Shown here in pieces: positions 9,882-20,264 of a DNA stretch of 64,000 nt. Numbering within the stretch: the stretch's first letter is position 1; every line of letters begins with the position of its first letter. The stretch covers positions 1 to 64,000 of the forward strand of contig JAITMP010000019.1 in the NCBI GenBank assembly GCA_031277315.1, read 5' to 3'. Below the pieces are notes generated by a model that made no database searches, was not told the origin of the DNA, and saw only the letters and a program-made list of their open reading frames with translations. Position numbers and translations under genes: made by a program. Source of the stretch: Zoogloeaceae bacterium (GTDB lineage Bacteria > Pseudomonadota > Gammaproteobacteria > Burkholderiales > Rhodocyclaceae).

Positions 9882-10253
9882 TTACCCGCCGACCCGACGC
9901 CGGCCGCTGTCCGTGCTGCCGGAATAGTCGATCAGAATGCTGACGTTGCCGGCGATCGGGATTTTCTTGGCGTACTCGAAGGAGATGATGTACTGGCTGC
10001 CGTCCTTGAAGATATCCAGATCGGCGCCGCTCACGCTGGGCGTCCGGTCCGTGATGGTCTGCTGGTCGTAGGCGCGGCGGACTTCTTCCACCGTGGCGGC
10101 TTCGCCGTTGGCGATGGTCTTGATGTTCTTCATGATCGTGTAGTACTCGATCACTGAAGGCACGACTTTCAGGCCGACGATGAGAACGCAGCCGGCAAGC
10201 ACCGCGATCAGGATCAGACCCATCAGGGTCAAACCTTTCTGTCCTTGTTTCAT
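9882..10253 (-). CDS. DUF4845 family small membrane protein
   Basis: This 123-residue protein starts MKQGQKGLTLMGLILIAVLAG, a short basic N-terminus followed by one membrane helix that resembles a pilin-like or signal-anchor segment. The remainder (VVPSVIEYYTIMKNIKTIAN to ISFEYAKKIPIAGNVSILIDY) is a predicted extracytoplasmic domain. Proteins of this kind sit between lepB and rnc throughout the betaproteobacteria and are grouped as DUF4845. The function is unknown. The position between signal peptidase and RNase III is the main support for the family call. Confidence 0.85.
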   Translation of the reverse strand: MKQGQKGLTLMGLILIAVLAGCVLIVGLKVVPSVIEYYTIMKNIKTIANGEAATVEEVRRAYDQQTITDRTPSVSGADLDIFKDGSQYIISFEYAKKIPIAGNVSILIDYSGSTDSGRRRVGG

Positions 10254-10272
10254 GTTCCCTCTCCCTTCCCTC

Positions 10273-11058
10273 TCAATGGAAGCCGCCGATGCGTTTCAGG
10301 TCACTGAAATTGAGCCAGATCATGAACGCCCTGCCGACGATGTTCTCCTCCGGCACGAAGCCCCAGAACCGGCTGTCCTGGCTGTTGTCGCGATTATCCC
10401 CCATGACGAAATAATGCCCTTGGGGCACTTCGCAAATCACGCCGGCACTATTGTAAATGCATTTGTCGCGGCCGGGAAAGTCCATCACCTGGGTGATAAA
10501 GGACGGCGCATCCCTGTCCACCAGGAGCTTGTGCCCGGCGCCGTCCAGCGTTTCCTCATACTGCGAGGAATAATGCAGATTGGCATGCAGGTAATCCGGC
10601 TGGCTGACGAGGGGCGCTTCCTGACCGTTGATGTACAGGCGCTTGTCCTGCCAGGCCACCTTGTCGCCGGGCAGCCCGATGACGCGCTTGATGTAATCGA
10701 GCGACGGATCCACCGGATAGCGGAACACCATGACATCGCCGCGTCGCGGCGAGCCGATCTCCAGCACTTTTTTGTTGATGACCGGCAGGCGGATGCCATA
10801 GGTGTATTTGTTCACCAGAATGAAATCGCCTTCCAGCAAGGTCGGCATCATGGAACCGGAAGGAATCCTGAACGGCTCCACCAGAAAAGAGCGCAGCAGG
10901 AAAACGAGCAGGATGATCGGGAACAGATCGGCGCCGTAGGCCACCCACCAGGGTTGCGGCGCGTCGGGCGCGCGGCGTTTTCTCATCACCGCCACATCGA
11001 ACAGCCAGACGGCGCCGGTTGCCGCCGTGAGCAGGAAAAGGATCAGGGCAAAGTTCAA
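10273..11058 (-). CDS. lepB: signal peptidase I
   Basis: LepB removes signal peptides from exported proteins. Two N-terminal membrane segments (about residues 2-22 and 44-58) precede the S26 catalytic domain. The nucleophile is S69 in IPSGSMMPTL and the general base is K124 in YIKRVIGLPGD. The later GDNRDNSQDSRFWG motif is box E. At 261 residues it is a normal proteobacterial LepB. It lies 9 bp after lepA, the classic lepA-lepB pair. Confidence 0.97.
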   Translation of the reverse strand: MNFALILFLLTAATGAVWLFDVAVMRKRRAPDAPQPWWVAYGADLFPIILLVFLLRSFLVEPFRIPSGSMMPTLLEGDFILVNKYTYGIRLPVINKKVLEIGSPRRGDVMVFRYPVDPSLDYIKRVIGLPGDKVAWQDKRLYINGQEAPLVSQPDYLHANLHYSSQYEETLDGAGHKLLVDRDAPSFITQVMDFPGRDKCIYNSAGVICEVPQGHYFVMGDNRDNSQDSRFWGFVPEENIVGRAFMIWLNFSDLKRIGGFH

Positions 11059-11067
11059 GATAAGCTC

Positions 11068-12861
<1,794 letters not shown>

Positions 12862-13404
12862 CGGGGATGAAAACGGGCAAGGCGGACAAGGAGAAACAGG
12901 GAAAGCCCCTCTTCTTGAAGTCCGCAAAAACGTGAAATTCTACGGGAAATTCAGTAAATAAGCACGATTGACGTTGTCTCTGGACGGCGCTCCTGTTCTG
13001 ATGCGCTTGCCATGCGGATTACCCATTTAGCCTTCACTGCGATCATTATTCCCGATAGTTTTTGTCACGTATCTCCTCGACATTTTATTTGATTGGTTCC
13101 CCAATTAATTTCCGTAAATATATAATGTAATGTGACAGTTCATGATAGATATTGACAATATTTGATATATGGCTAATCTTGAGTGGTAACACTTGCGAGA
13201 AACTGGATTTCAATGTAATCGAAGTCATCGGTAAAAATAAAAAAGCATGCTTTATGCCATGCAATCGCCATGCCCTCCCTTTCATTTTAATCCATTACGA
13301 TTATTGCTATTTTGACAACAAACGATGCGCTTGCGCGTTGCAATGCTTGACGGCTTGAACACCGCCTGACGGCACAGCACACCATAAAAGAGAGTTTTAT
13401 CGAC
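12862..13404. other. AT-rich intergenic stretch between lepA and the recombinase gene
   Basis: About 540 bp without a convincing gene. The part from about 13075 to 13330 is clearly AT-rich compared with the flanking DNA, with runs such as AATATATAATGTAATG and GATATTGACAATATTTG. A TTGACA hexamer at 13151 has no good -10 at the right distance. Short open frames on both strands lack ribosome-binding sites and family features. In related genomes lepA and the rpoE/mucD unit are often close together, so the AT-rich DNA plus the following recombinase gene look like an insertion. No terminal inverted repeats or target-site duplication could be seen by eye. Confidence 0.5.
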
Positions 13405-13581
13405 ATGAAACCCCAAACCATCCAGGCCCAAGCGCATCGTCCGGAAGCCATCCGGTCCGCCGGACGAGCAGCTTCCATCCAGTCGGCATCATTGCCTGCC
13501 GTCGGTATCGAGGCGCGCAAATTCATCTTCGTCTTGTATTCACAGACTCCTTGTCAGGGAGAGGCGCACAAACATGGATGA
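13405..13581 (+). CDS. small ORF overlapping the recombinase start
   Basis: This is a 58-codon frame starting MKPQTIQAQAHRPEAI, with a modest GAGAG sequence 10 bases upstream. Its stop codon overlaps the start of the recombinase gene by 8 bp, so it could act as a translated leader coupled to that gene. The composition is Ala/Ser/Gln-rich and no family is recognisable. It may equally be non-coding upstream sequence. Gene-like features are limited to the coupling and the weak ribosome-binding site. Confidence 0.3.
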   Translation: MKPQTIQAQAHRPEAIRSAGRAASIQSASLPAVGIEARKFIFVLYSQTPCQGEAHKHG

Positions 13582-14317
13582 GCCAATGAAGCCCTCCTCC
13601 GATCAGCGCATCGACCCTGAAGAAGTCAGGCCCTTGACGCGAAAAGCGTATCAACCACGCGCAAGACAAGCGATGTTGATCGGCTACGCGCGCGCTTCAG
13701 TGCGGGATCAGAACCTTGAACTGCAGCGTGAACTCCTCAACAAAGCCGGATGTCAGGAAATTTTTGAGGATGGCGCGAGCGGCGCCCGTTCCGGTCAGCC
13801 CGGTCTGGCCAAGGCGCTCGAAACCCTGCGCGAGGGCGACACCCTGGTCGTCTGGAAACTTGACCGGCTCGGTTGCAGCATCAAGGAACTGATCGACCTG
13901 ATCACCAAGCTGTGCAAGAACGGCGTCCAGTTTCAAAGTCTGGCTGACTCCATCGACACAGGCGCATCCTCCGGTTGCTTCTTCTTTCATTTTGTCGCCA
14001 GTCTTGCCGACATGGAGCACGAGTTGAACATCGAGTGCCCCCGCGCCGGAATGACGGAAGTCGCCAAGCAGTTCGGTCGAAAAAGAGGCCGCAAGCCGAA
14101 GATGACCGACGGCAAGATCGAATTGGCCAAGCGCCTGCTGGCGAGCAATATGCCGCTGGAAGATGTGGCGAAGAAACTGGATGTATCCCTTTCGACGCTC
14201 TACCGCTGGGTGCCGCCTCCGGAACTGGTTCAGTCTCAGCCGGCACCGCCTCACGCGTTCGAGAGCGATATAAGCCTGCTGCTCGCCCCGCTCAACAAGA
14301 AGGATGAGCAGGACTGA
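13574..14317 (+). CDS. Pin/TnpR-type serine recombinase homologue, probably catalytically impaired
   Basis: The 247-residue protein contains a small serine-recombinase domain (IGYARASVRDQNLELQ with the nucleophile Ser, then EGDTLVVWKLDRLG) and a C-terminal helix-turn-helix (MPLEDVAKKLDVSLSTLYRW). Active Pin-type enzymes carry LGRS and a segment like ERELIRERT. Here these read LGCS and EHELNIECP, so several conserved arginines, including those aligned with gamma-delta resolvase R71 and R125, are replaced. A 33-residue N-terminal extension precedes the recombinase domain; the GGAGAGG ribosome-binding site supports this longer start over the internal ATG at 13673. The substitutions suggest loss of strand exchange with DNA binding possibly kept. 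No invertible segment or transposon ends were found nearby. Confidence 0.8.
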   Translation: MDEPMKPSSDQRIDPEEVRPLTRKAYQPRARQAMLIGYARASVRDQNLELQRELLNKAGCQEIFEDGASGARSGQPGLAKALETLREGDTLVVWKLDRLGCSIKELIDLITKLCKNGVQFQSLADSIDTGASSGCFFFHFVASLADMEHELNIECPRAGMTEVAKQFGRKRGRKPKMTDGKIELAKRLLASNMPLEDVAKKLDVSLSTLYRWVPPPELVQSQPAPPHAFESDISLLLAPLNKKDEQD

Positions 14318-14360
14318 GCTTCCCGCTCGAAAGCCGCTGAAGACCCTTCCGGCGGCGAGA

Positions 14361-14401
14361 GAAGCGCGGTGAATCCCCAATACCGCCAAGGGCCGCGCTT
14401 C
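14361..14401. terminator. GC-rich hairpin between recombinase gene and mucD
   Basis: The arms GAAGCGCGG and CCGCGCTTC form a perfect 9-bp stem with a loop of 23 bases. It lies between the converging recombinase and mucD genes. The plus strand continues with GTTTCCCGCTTCGTTTCC, which has only short T runs, so terminator strength is uncertain. A bidirectional terminator is the simplest reading. Confidence 0.45.
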
Positions 14402-14430
14402 GTTTCCCGCTTCGTTTCCGTTCGTCCGGT

Positions 14431-15864
14431 TTACTTGTCGCTCATTCCCTTGAGAATGATGTAAGTCTGCTGCTCCTCCCGCTTCACGAGCAGGGTGAAA
14501 GTCGCGGACTTGTCGATCTGCGAGAGCAGCTTGTTGAATTGCTCGACGGTTTTGACTTCCGTGTTGATGCCTTTGTAGGCGATGGCGAGGATGATGTCGC
14601 CGGGGCGCAAATCGGCCTGGTTGCCGTTGGCGCGGATATCTTCGATGAGCAAACCGTTGGCGATTTTGAGTTCGCGCTTTTGTTCAGCGGTGAGTTCGCT
14701 CAGGATCAAGCCGAGCCGGTTGGCGGCGGTTTCTGTCGGCTTGGCCCGTTTTCCGTCTTGCCGGGCCATTTTTTCCTCGGGAATTTCCCCCACCGTAACC
14801 GTCAGGTCGCGGGTGTTCCCCTTGCGCCAGACTTGCAGCGAGGCTTTGCTGCCGGGCTTGGTGGCGCCGACGATGCGCGGCAGGTCATTGGAAGCATTCA
14901 CCGCCTTGCCGTCGAATTTGAGGATGACGTCGCCGACTTCGACACCGGCCTTGTCGGCGGGGCTTTCTTTCTCCACCGCGCTGACCAGCGCGCCGCCCGG
15001 CTTCGGCAGGCCGAAGGATTCGGCGAGTTCCTTGGTGAGTTCCTGAATGACGACGCCGATGCGGCCGCGGCTGACGCGCCCGGTGGCGCGCAACTGGTTT
15101 TGCACGTCCATCGCCACGTCGATGGGAATGGCGAAGGCGACGCCCATATAGCCGCCGGTGCGGCTGTAAATCTGGGAGTTGATGCCGACCACTTCCCCTT
15201 TCATGTTAAAGAGCGGACCGCCGGAGTTGCCGGGGTTGATGGCGGCATCGGTCTGGATGAAGGGTACGAAGTTTTCCTGCGGCAGGGCGCGCCCCTTGGC
15301 GCTGACGATGCCGGCGGTGACGGAACTCTCGAAGCCGAAAGGCGAGCCGATGGCCACCACCCATTCGCCGACGCGGAGCTTGTTCGGATCGCCGAACCTG
15401 ACCGCCGGCAAACCGCTCGCCTCGATTTTTATCAGGGCGACATCGGTGCGCTTGTCGGCGCCGATGACCTTCGCCTTGAACTCGCGCTTGTCCGTCAGTT
15501 TGACCGAGATTTCATCGGCGGAATCGACGACGTGGGCATTGGTCAGGATGTAGCCGTCCGCGCTGATGACGAAGCCGGAGCCGAGGGACTGGCTCTGGAA
15601 ATCGCGCGGGATGCCCGGATGGCGCGGCACGAAGCGCTTGAAGAATTCAAACGCGGGATCGTCTTCGTCCAGCCCCGGAAATTGCGGGAAAGAACGGCTG
15701 CCGCGCATGGTTTGAGTCGTGCTGATATTGACGACCGTCGGGCCGTATTTTTCCGCCAGATCGGTGAAATCGGGCAATTCCCTGCCCTGCGCGGCGACAT
15801 TCAGCGTCACCAGCGCCAGGACGAGGGAGAGGAACAGCTTGAGCTTGAACAGTCTGATAATCAT
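14431..15864 (-). CDS. mucD: periplasmic DegP/MucD-family serine protease
   Basis: This HtrA-type protease/chaperone degrades misfolded envelope proteins. A signal peptide (about residues 1-25, ending NVAAQG) precedes the trypsin-like domain with the triad H111 (TNAHVV), D141 (RTDVALI) and S214 (GNSGGP). Two PDZ domains follow (about residues 260-350 and 385-470). The 477-residue length is normal. Its ATG overlaps the rseC stop. The position at the end of rpoE-rseA-rseB-rseC matches the algU-mucABCD arrangement, so it is probably under sigma-E control. Confidence 0.95.
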   Translation of the reverse strand: MIIRLFKLKLFLSLVLALVTLNVAAQGRELPDFTDLAEKYGPTVVNISTTQTMRGSRSFPQFPGLDEDDPAFEFFKRFVPRHPGIPRDFQSQSLGSGFVISADGYILTNAHVVDSADEISVKLTDKREFKAKVIGADKRTDVALIKIEASGLPAVRFGDPNKLRVGEWVVAIGSPFGFESSVTAGIVSAKGRALPQENFVPFIQTDAAINPGNSGGPLFNMKGEVVGINSQIYSRTGGYMGVAFAIPIDVAMDVQNQLRATGRVSRGRIGVVIQELTKELAESFGLPKPGGALVSAVEKESPADKAGVEVGDVILKFDGKAVNASNDLPRIVGATKPGSKASLQVWRKGNTRDLTVTVGEIPEEKMARQDGKRAKPTETAANRLGLILSELTAEQKRELKIANGLLIEDIRANGNQADLRPGDIILAIAYKGINTEVKTVEQFNKLLSQIDKSATFTLLVKREEQQTYIILKGMSDK

Positions 15865-16316
15865 CGGCAGGTTTCCTTGAGCACACGGAAAGAAGGATCA
15901 CGGCGCGCGGCGTCGCAACGGATGAGTGCGGGTTCGGCGACAGCGGCAAAGCGGGCCGTGCGGCGCAAGGCGAATCCGGCCAGCGCGCCGAGCGCGGCGC
16001 CAGCATCGCCGCCGCCGTTCAGCGCGGCGCCGGCCGCCGCGCCAAGCAGCAGGCACAACGCCGGTAGCAGATAAGTCAGCAGCGCGGCGCGCAGCGTCGC
16101 GCCTTCGTCGACGCGCACGATGACGCGCTCGCCCGGCATCGCCCCGATGTGATTGGGCAGACGGAACTGGCGCGGCTTGTTGCGGAAAATCCGGCCCAGA
16201 ATGCCGCTCTGACAGCCGCCCGCTTCATGGCAATGGCCGCATCCGCCGCCGCTGCCGATTTCAACGCAGGCATGCCCGCCCTCGACGCGGGCGACGATGG
16301 CTTCCTGCTCCATCAT
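15861..16316 (-). CDS. rseC: SoxR-reducing/sigma-E regulatory protein RseC (MucC)
   Basis: RseC family proteins are inner-membrane proteins with an N-terminal cysteine cluster and two central membrane helices. Here the cluster reads CGHCHEAGGCQSG (about residues 26-38), followed by GERVIVRVDEGATLRAALLTYLLPALCLLLG and a second hydrophobic stretch. The length is 151 residues. Overlap on both sides (ATGA with rseB and with mucD) places it firmly in the sigma-E unit. Its exact role is unsettled in the family; links to redox sensing and to sigma-E control have been proposed. Confidence 0.92.
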   Translation of the reverse strand: MMEQEAIVARVEGGHACVEIGSGGGCGHCHEAGGCQSGILGRIFRNKPRQFRLPNHIGAMPGERVIVRVDEGATLRAALLTYLLPALCLLLGAAAGAALNGGGDAGAALGALAGFALRRTARFAAVAEPALIRCDAARRDPSFRVLKETCR

Positions 16317-17302
16317 TTCTTTCGCGGCTCCATGCCGTCGCCCAAACGCTTGAGGGAATCCATCGGCACCGCGCCGAGCACCGTCAGCATGTAATTTCCG
16401 GCAAGGCGTTTGTAGACATTGATGGCGCCCGCCGAAGACATCGCCGCATCCTGTTCCAGCGCGGGCGGCTGGCCCTCCAGCGGCTCGATGAATACCGAGA
16501 TCGCGGCCAGCCCGTCGGTGAACACAAAATGCGTGATCCGCTTTCCGTCAACCGCGCCGGACTGCCGCTGCATGCCGGCGCTTTTTCTGAAACCGGGCAA
16601 CTGAACCTTGAATTGCCAGCCGCTGCCGGCGGACAGGCTCTGCGACGAGTGCGCATCGTGAATCCGCCAGGTCTTGCTGTCCGTATCGAAGCGGGGCTTG
16701 AGGGCTTCCTTGCTGATGGCACCGTTGACCTGAAGCTGGCTGAAGACAAACTGCTCGATGATTTCATTGCGCTCATCAACCATGCGCGCTTTCAAAAGCA
16801 GCCCCGAAGCGATGTCGGCCCAGAAATGATGGCCGTAGCGGAGCGCGTCCCTCGGTTCGAGGATGACGAGCTGGCTGTCCAGCCCCGCCACCCGCTCGAT
16901 GTCGCCCAAGCGCATCCGGTAATACGCGTCGAGCTTGCCGGCGGAGGCCGGCAGGAGCGCGGGAAAGGCTTTGTACTGCCCGCGCTTTTCGACGATGACC
17001 ATCTTGTCGTCGGGCAGAAAACATTTCACTTCGTCGTTGCTGCGGATGATTTCGCGCGGGCTGCCGTCGAGCACTTCGAGCCGTTCGAATTCCCCCGAAG
17101 CGTCGACGAAATGGGTGATGCGCGACGTTTCGGCATCGCCGCCGCCTTGATAGCTCCGATACGTGAAGGTGCCGGTGTAATTCAGCTTTTTGGCGGCAGT
17201 CGCCATCTTTTCCAGCCAGGCGATGGCGTCGCCGCGCTCATCGCAATACGCAGGCGCCGCCAGCGCGCCGCCGAGCGCAAGCAGCATCAAAACATGCTTC
17301 AT
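16313..17302 (-). CDS. rseB: sigma-E regulatory protein RseB (MucB)
   Basis: RseB is a periplasmic protein that binds RseA and protects it from proteolysis until lipoprotein or LPS stress signals arrive. The start at MKHVLMLLALGG (17302) gives a signal peptide ending near PAYCDE. A MucB/RseB domain follows, containing LNYTGTFTYRS, DGSPREIIRSNDEVKCFLPD and DIASGLLLKARMVD. The C-terminal domain contains VFTDGLAAISVFIEP. The product is 329 residues. The much longer upstream open frame is shadow coding over rseA. Overlaps with rseA and rseC are both ATGA. Confidence 0.94.
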   Translation of the reverse strand: MKHVLMLLALGGALAAPAYCDERGDAIAWLEKMATAAKKLNYTGTFTYRSYQGGGDAETSRITHFVDASGEFERLEVLDGSPREIIRSNDEVKCFLPDDKMVIVEKRGQYKAFPALLPASAGKLDAYYRMRLGDIERVAGLDSQLVILEPRDALRYGHHFWADIASGLLLKARMVDERNEIIEQFVFSQLQVNGAISKEALKPRFDTDSKTWRIHDAHSSQSLSAGSGWQFKVQLPGFRKSAGMQRQSGAVDGKRITHFVFTDGLAAISVFIEPLEGQPPALEQDAAMSSAGAINVYKRLAGNYMLTVLGAVPMDSLKRLGDGMEPRKK

Positions 17303-17862
17303 GGTCTGCTGCCCTGCCGGATCTCCGATACGCTGCGGACATAAGGCGCCACGCCCGGAATGCCGCCGCTGGGGGAATGGGCTTGGTGGGCAACCAGATA
17401 TTCTTTCAAGGCGCCGGCGGGCGGCGCTGCTGCCGCCACCAGCCTGGCCGCGCCGTCCGGCGCCGGCGCTTTGGCGGTCAGCGCAGCTTCGGGCGCGTTG
17501 AGCGAGAGCGCCACCCAACCCACCGCCGCAATGCCCATGATGCCCGCCGCCAGCGGCAGCGCGAAGCGCAGCGGGGCGGGCTGTGTCTTGCGCCGCAGGG
17601 CGGCGGCCGATGCGGGCGCGAGCAGCGCCGGCTCCTGCTTCAGCCGCGCCATCACTTTCGCCGACAGATCGGGGTAATAACCGGAATCGCCGGAATAGCC
17701 GAAACCATCGGGGCCATCGCGGAGCGTGTCGCCGACCAGATGATACGCATCCCAAACGCGCTGCAATTCCGGGTTGCGCCGCAGGGCGTCAATGGCGAGA
17801 TCAGCGTCGCCGGTTTCGAGTTCGCCGTCCAGCAGGGCGGAAATGTCCTGTTTCGTGCTCAT
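17299..17862 (-). CDS. rseA: anti-sigma-E factor RseA (MucA)
   Basis: RseA holds sigma-E at the inner membrane until regulated proteolysis releases it. The N-terminal cytoplasmic domain begins MSTKQDISALLDGELE and continues with the family pattern WDAYHLVGDTLRDG. A single membrane helix (FALPLAAGIMGIAAVGWVAL) is followed by an Ala/Pro-rich periplasmic tail. The 187-residue length fits. It starts 5 bp after rpoE and overlaps rseB. Confidence 0.93.
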   Translation of the reverse strand: MSTKQDISALLDGELETGDADLAIDALRRNPELQRVWDAYHLVGDTLRDGPDGFGYSGDSGYYPDLSAKVMARLKQEPALLAPASAAALRRKTQPAPLRFALPLAAGIMGIAAVGWVALSLNAPEAALTAKAPAPDGAARLVAAAAPPAGALKEYLVAHQAHSPSGGIPGVAPYVRSVSEIRQGSRP

Positions 17863-17867
17863 GACCC

Positions 17868-18467
17868 TCACCACCTTTTGTCCGGCGCCGTTTCCAGCAA
17901 TGGCCGCAGTTTTTCGGCGACCGCCTCGCGCGCCCGGAAGATGCGCGACCTCACCGTGCCGATCGGGCAATCCATCATCTTCGAGATGTCCTCGTAACTC
18001 ATGCCTTCGATTTCCCGCAGCGTGATGGCGGCGCGCAATTCCTCGGGCAAAGCCTCCATCGCCGCATTCACCGTTTCTCCGATTTCCTTTGAAAACAGCA
18101 TGCGCTCCGGCGTGTTGATGTCGCGCAGCAGCACGCCGTCGTCGAAACTTTCCGCCTCCTCCGGATCGAATTCCGTCCGGGTCGGCGCCCGCCGGCCTTG
18201 CGATGCCAGATGATTCTTGGCGGCATTGATGCCGATGCGGTACAGCCAAGTATAAAAGGCGCTCTCGCCGCGGAAACTGCCCAAGGCGCGATACGCCTTG
18301 AGGAACGCTTCCTGAGCCACGTCCTCCACCTCGGCCGGATCCCGGATCAGCCGCGACAGCAAGCGCATCAACTTGCGCTGGTATTTGGACACCAGCAGCC
18401 CGAAGGCACGCTGGTCGCCCTGCTGCGCGCGGACGACCAATTGCTGGTCTACTTCACGTTCTCCCAT
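17868..18467 (-). CDS. rpoE: RNA polymerase sigma-E factor (RpoE/AlgU)
   Basis: This 199-residue ECF sigma factor directs the envelope stress regulon. Region 2 is seen in FGLLVSKYQRKLMRLLSRLIRDPAEVEDVAQEAFLKAYRAL and FYTWLYRIGINAAKNHL. Region 4 is in ALPEELRAAITLREIEGMSYEDISKMMDCPIGTVRSRIFRAREAV. The downstream rseA-rseB-rseC-mucD genes confirm the RpoE/AlgU assignment rather than another ECF group. A sigma-E-like promoter lies about 100 bp upstream, consistent with autoregulation. Confidence 0.97.
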   Translation of the reverse strand: MGEREVDQQLVVRAQQGDQRAFGLLVSKYQRKLMRLLSRLIRDPAEVEDVAQEAFLKAYRALGSFRGESAFYTWLYRIGINAAKNHLASQGRRAPTRTEFDPEEAESFDDGVLLRDINTPERMLFSKEIGETVNAAMEALPEELRAAITLREIEGMSYEDISKMMDCPIGTVRSRIFRAREAVAEKLRPLLETAPDKRW

Positions 18468-18565
18468 TCGAGCGGCTGTATGCTTGAAAACTGATTCGAC
18501 CCGAAGAGCCGGGCCGGATGCCGCCAGTATAGCCGACGCGCTCCGCGCAGCGCTGCTGTCAGTCG

Positions 18566-18592
18566 AAAGACAATGCCGTCGTGAAATAGTTC
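18566..18592 (-). promoter_or_regulatory. candidate sigma-E promoter upstream of rpoE
   Basis: On the minus strand GAACTA (18587-18592) is followed after exactly 16 bases by TCTTT (18566-18570). This matches the GAACTT-N16-TCTGA-type consensus of sigma-E promoters at most positions, including the strongly conserved GAAC. Its location about 100 bp upstream of rpoE is what positive autoregulation would need. A TATACT hexamer nearer the gene could belong to a separate housekeeping promoter. Confidence 0.55.
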
Positions 18593-18689
18593 AGTCACGG
18601 CAAGGGGTTTGACGGATCGCGGCGGGATTACCGGGGCTTGCCCGGCGGTGGTATAGTTTTCCGCCGTCGGCCACTCCCCCCGTTTTCCC

Positions 18690-20264
18690 ATGCAGGTTTT
18701 CGACGTTCTGATTATCGGCAGCGGTCTTGCGGGCCAGTCTCTGGCCCTGCAGCTCGCGCCGCACAAAAAAGTTGCGCTGGTCACCAAGCGCGCGCTTGAA
18801 GACAGCGCCAGCCACCGCGCCCAGGGCGGCATTGCCGCTGCGCTCGACGATGCCGATTCGATCGAGGCGCATATCCGGGACACGCTGATCGCCGGGGCCG
18901 GCCTGTGCAGCCCGCGCACGACCCGCTTCGTCGTCGAGCGCGGCAAGGCCGCCATTGACTGGCTCATCGAACAAGGCGTGCCGTTCACGCGCAACGCGAC
19001 CGGCGGCTACCACCTCACCCGCGAGGGTGGGCACAGCCATCGCCGCGTGATTCATGTTGCCGACGCGACCGGCTTCGCGGTGCAGGACACCCTGACGCAA
19101 AAATTGCGCGCGCATCCGAACATCACGGTGTTCGAGCACCACATCGCCATCGACCTGATTACCGGCGCCAAATTCGGGCTGCCGGACAGCGGCTGCCAAG
19201 GCGCTTACGTGCTCGACAAGCGCGCCGACGAGGTGAAAACCTTTGCCGCCTCGCATACGGTGCTGGCGACCGGCGGCATCGGCAAGGTGTATCTCTACAC
19301 TTCCAATCCGGATACGGCGACGGGCGACGGCATCGCCATGGCCTGGCGGGCCGGCTGTCAGGTCGCCAACATGGAATTCATCCAGTTCCACCCGACCTGC
19401 CTGTATCACCCGAACGTGAAATCCTTTCTCATCACGGAAGCCATGCGGGGGGAAGGCGGCATTTTGCGGCTGCCCGGCGGCGAACGCTTCATGCCGGATC
19501 ACGATCCGCGCGCGGAACTTGCGCCGCGCGACATCGTTGCCCGGGCCATCGACCTCGAAATGAAAAAACACGGCCTCGATTGCGTCTATCTCGACATGAC
19601 GCACAAGCCGGCCGGTTTTCTCATCGAACACTTTCCCAACATCCACGCCCAATGCCTTGAACTGGGCATCGACATCACCCGCCAGCCGATCCCGGTGGTG
19701 CCGGCGGCGCATTATTCCTGCGGCGGTATCGTCACCGACTTTTCGGCGCGCACGGCGCTGGACGGGCTGTACGCCGTCGGCGAAGCGGCGTTTACCGGAC
19801 TGCATGGCGCCAACCGCCTCGCCAGCAATTCCCTGCTCGAATGCCTGGTGTTCTCCGCCGCCGCCGCCACGGACATCCTCGGCTCCGACCGGCGGCCCCT
19901 GCCCTCCCTGCCGCCCTGGGACGAGAGCCGCGTCACGGACGCCGACGAGGAGATCGTCATCTCGCACAACTGGGACGAATTGCGGCGCTTCATGTGGGAC
20001 TACGTCGGCATCGCCCGCACCAACAAGCGGCTCGAACGCGCCCGCCACCGCATCCGCCTGCTGGCGCGTGAAATCGACGAGTATTACGCCCACTTCCGCG
20101 TCTCCAACGACTTGATCGAACTGCGCAATCTCGTGCTCACCGCCGATCTCATCGTCCGCTGCGCCCAGCGCCGCCGCGAAAGCCGCGGCCTGCATGCCAG
20201 CCGGGATTATCCGAAAATGCTGGCGGTGGCGCGCAACACCGTTCTGCGCAACCGTCTTAGCTGA
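18690..20264 (+). CDS. nadB: L-aspartate oxidase
   Basis: NadB oxidises L-aspartate to iminoaspartate, the first step of NAD synthesis, and can use oxygen or fumarate. The FAD-binding start is [17 protein letters not shown]. Other family motifs are [12 protein letters not shown], the active-site [22 protein letters not shown] and [24 protein letters not shown]. The length of 524 residues is normal. It is divergent from rpoE, and a TATAGT hexamer at 18652-18657 is a possible -10. The 3' end overlaps the converging YgfX-like gene by 8 bp. Confidence 0.97.
   Translation: MQVFDVLIIGSGLAGQSLALQLAPHKKVALVTKRALEDSASHRAQGGIAAALDDADSIEAHIRDTLIAGAGLCSPRTTRFVVERGKAAIDWLIEQGVPFTRNATGGYHLTREGGHSHRRVIHVADATGFAVQDTLTQKLRAHPNITVFEHHIAIDLITGAKFGLPDSGCQGAYVLDKRADEVKTFAASHTVLATGGIGKVYLYTSNPDTATGDGIAMAWRAGCQVANMEFIQFHPTCLYHPNVKSFLITEAMRGEGGILRLPGGERFMPDHDPRAELAPRDIVARAIDLEMKKHGLDCVYLDMTHKPAGFLIEHFPNIHAQCLELGIDITRQPIPVVPAAHYSCGGIVTDFSARTALDGLYAVGEAAFTGLHGANRLASNSLLECLVFSAAAATDILGSDRRPLPSLPPWDESRVTDADEEIVISHNWDELRRFMWDYVGIARTNKRLERARHRIRLLAREIDEYYAHFRVSNDLIELRNLVLTADLIVRCAQRRRESRGLHASRDYPKMLAVARNTVLRNRLS

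Noticed and set aside
13085-13285. 66-codon minus-strand frame in the AT-rich gap
   Set aside because: No ribosome-binding site and no motif; its length is within chance for AT-rich DNA.
12950-14420. search for transposon ends or invertible repeats around the recombinase gene
   Set aside because: No matching terminal inverted repeats, target duplication or hix/gix-type sites were seen by eye, so a mobile element with defined ends is not claimed.
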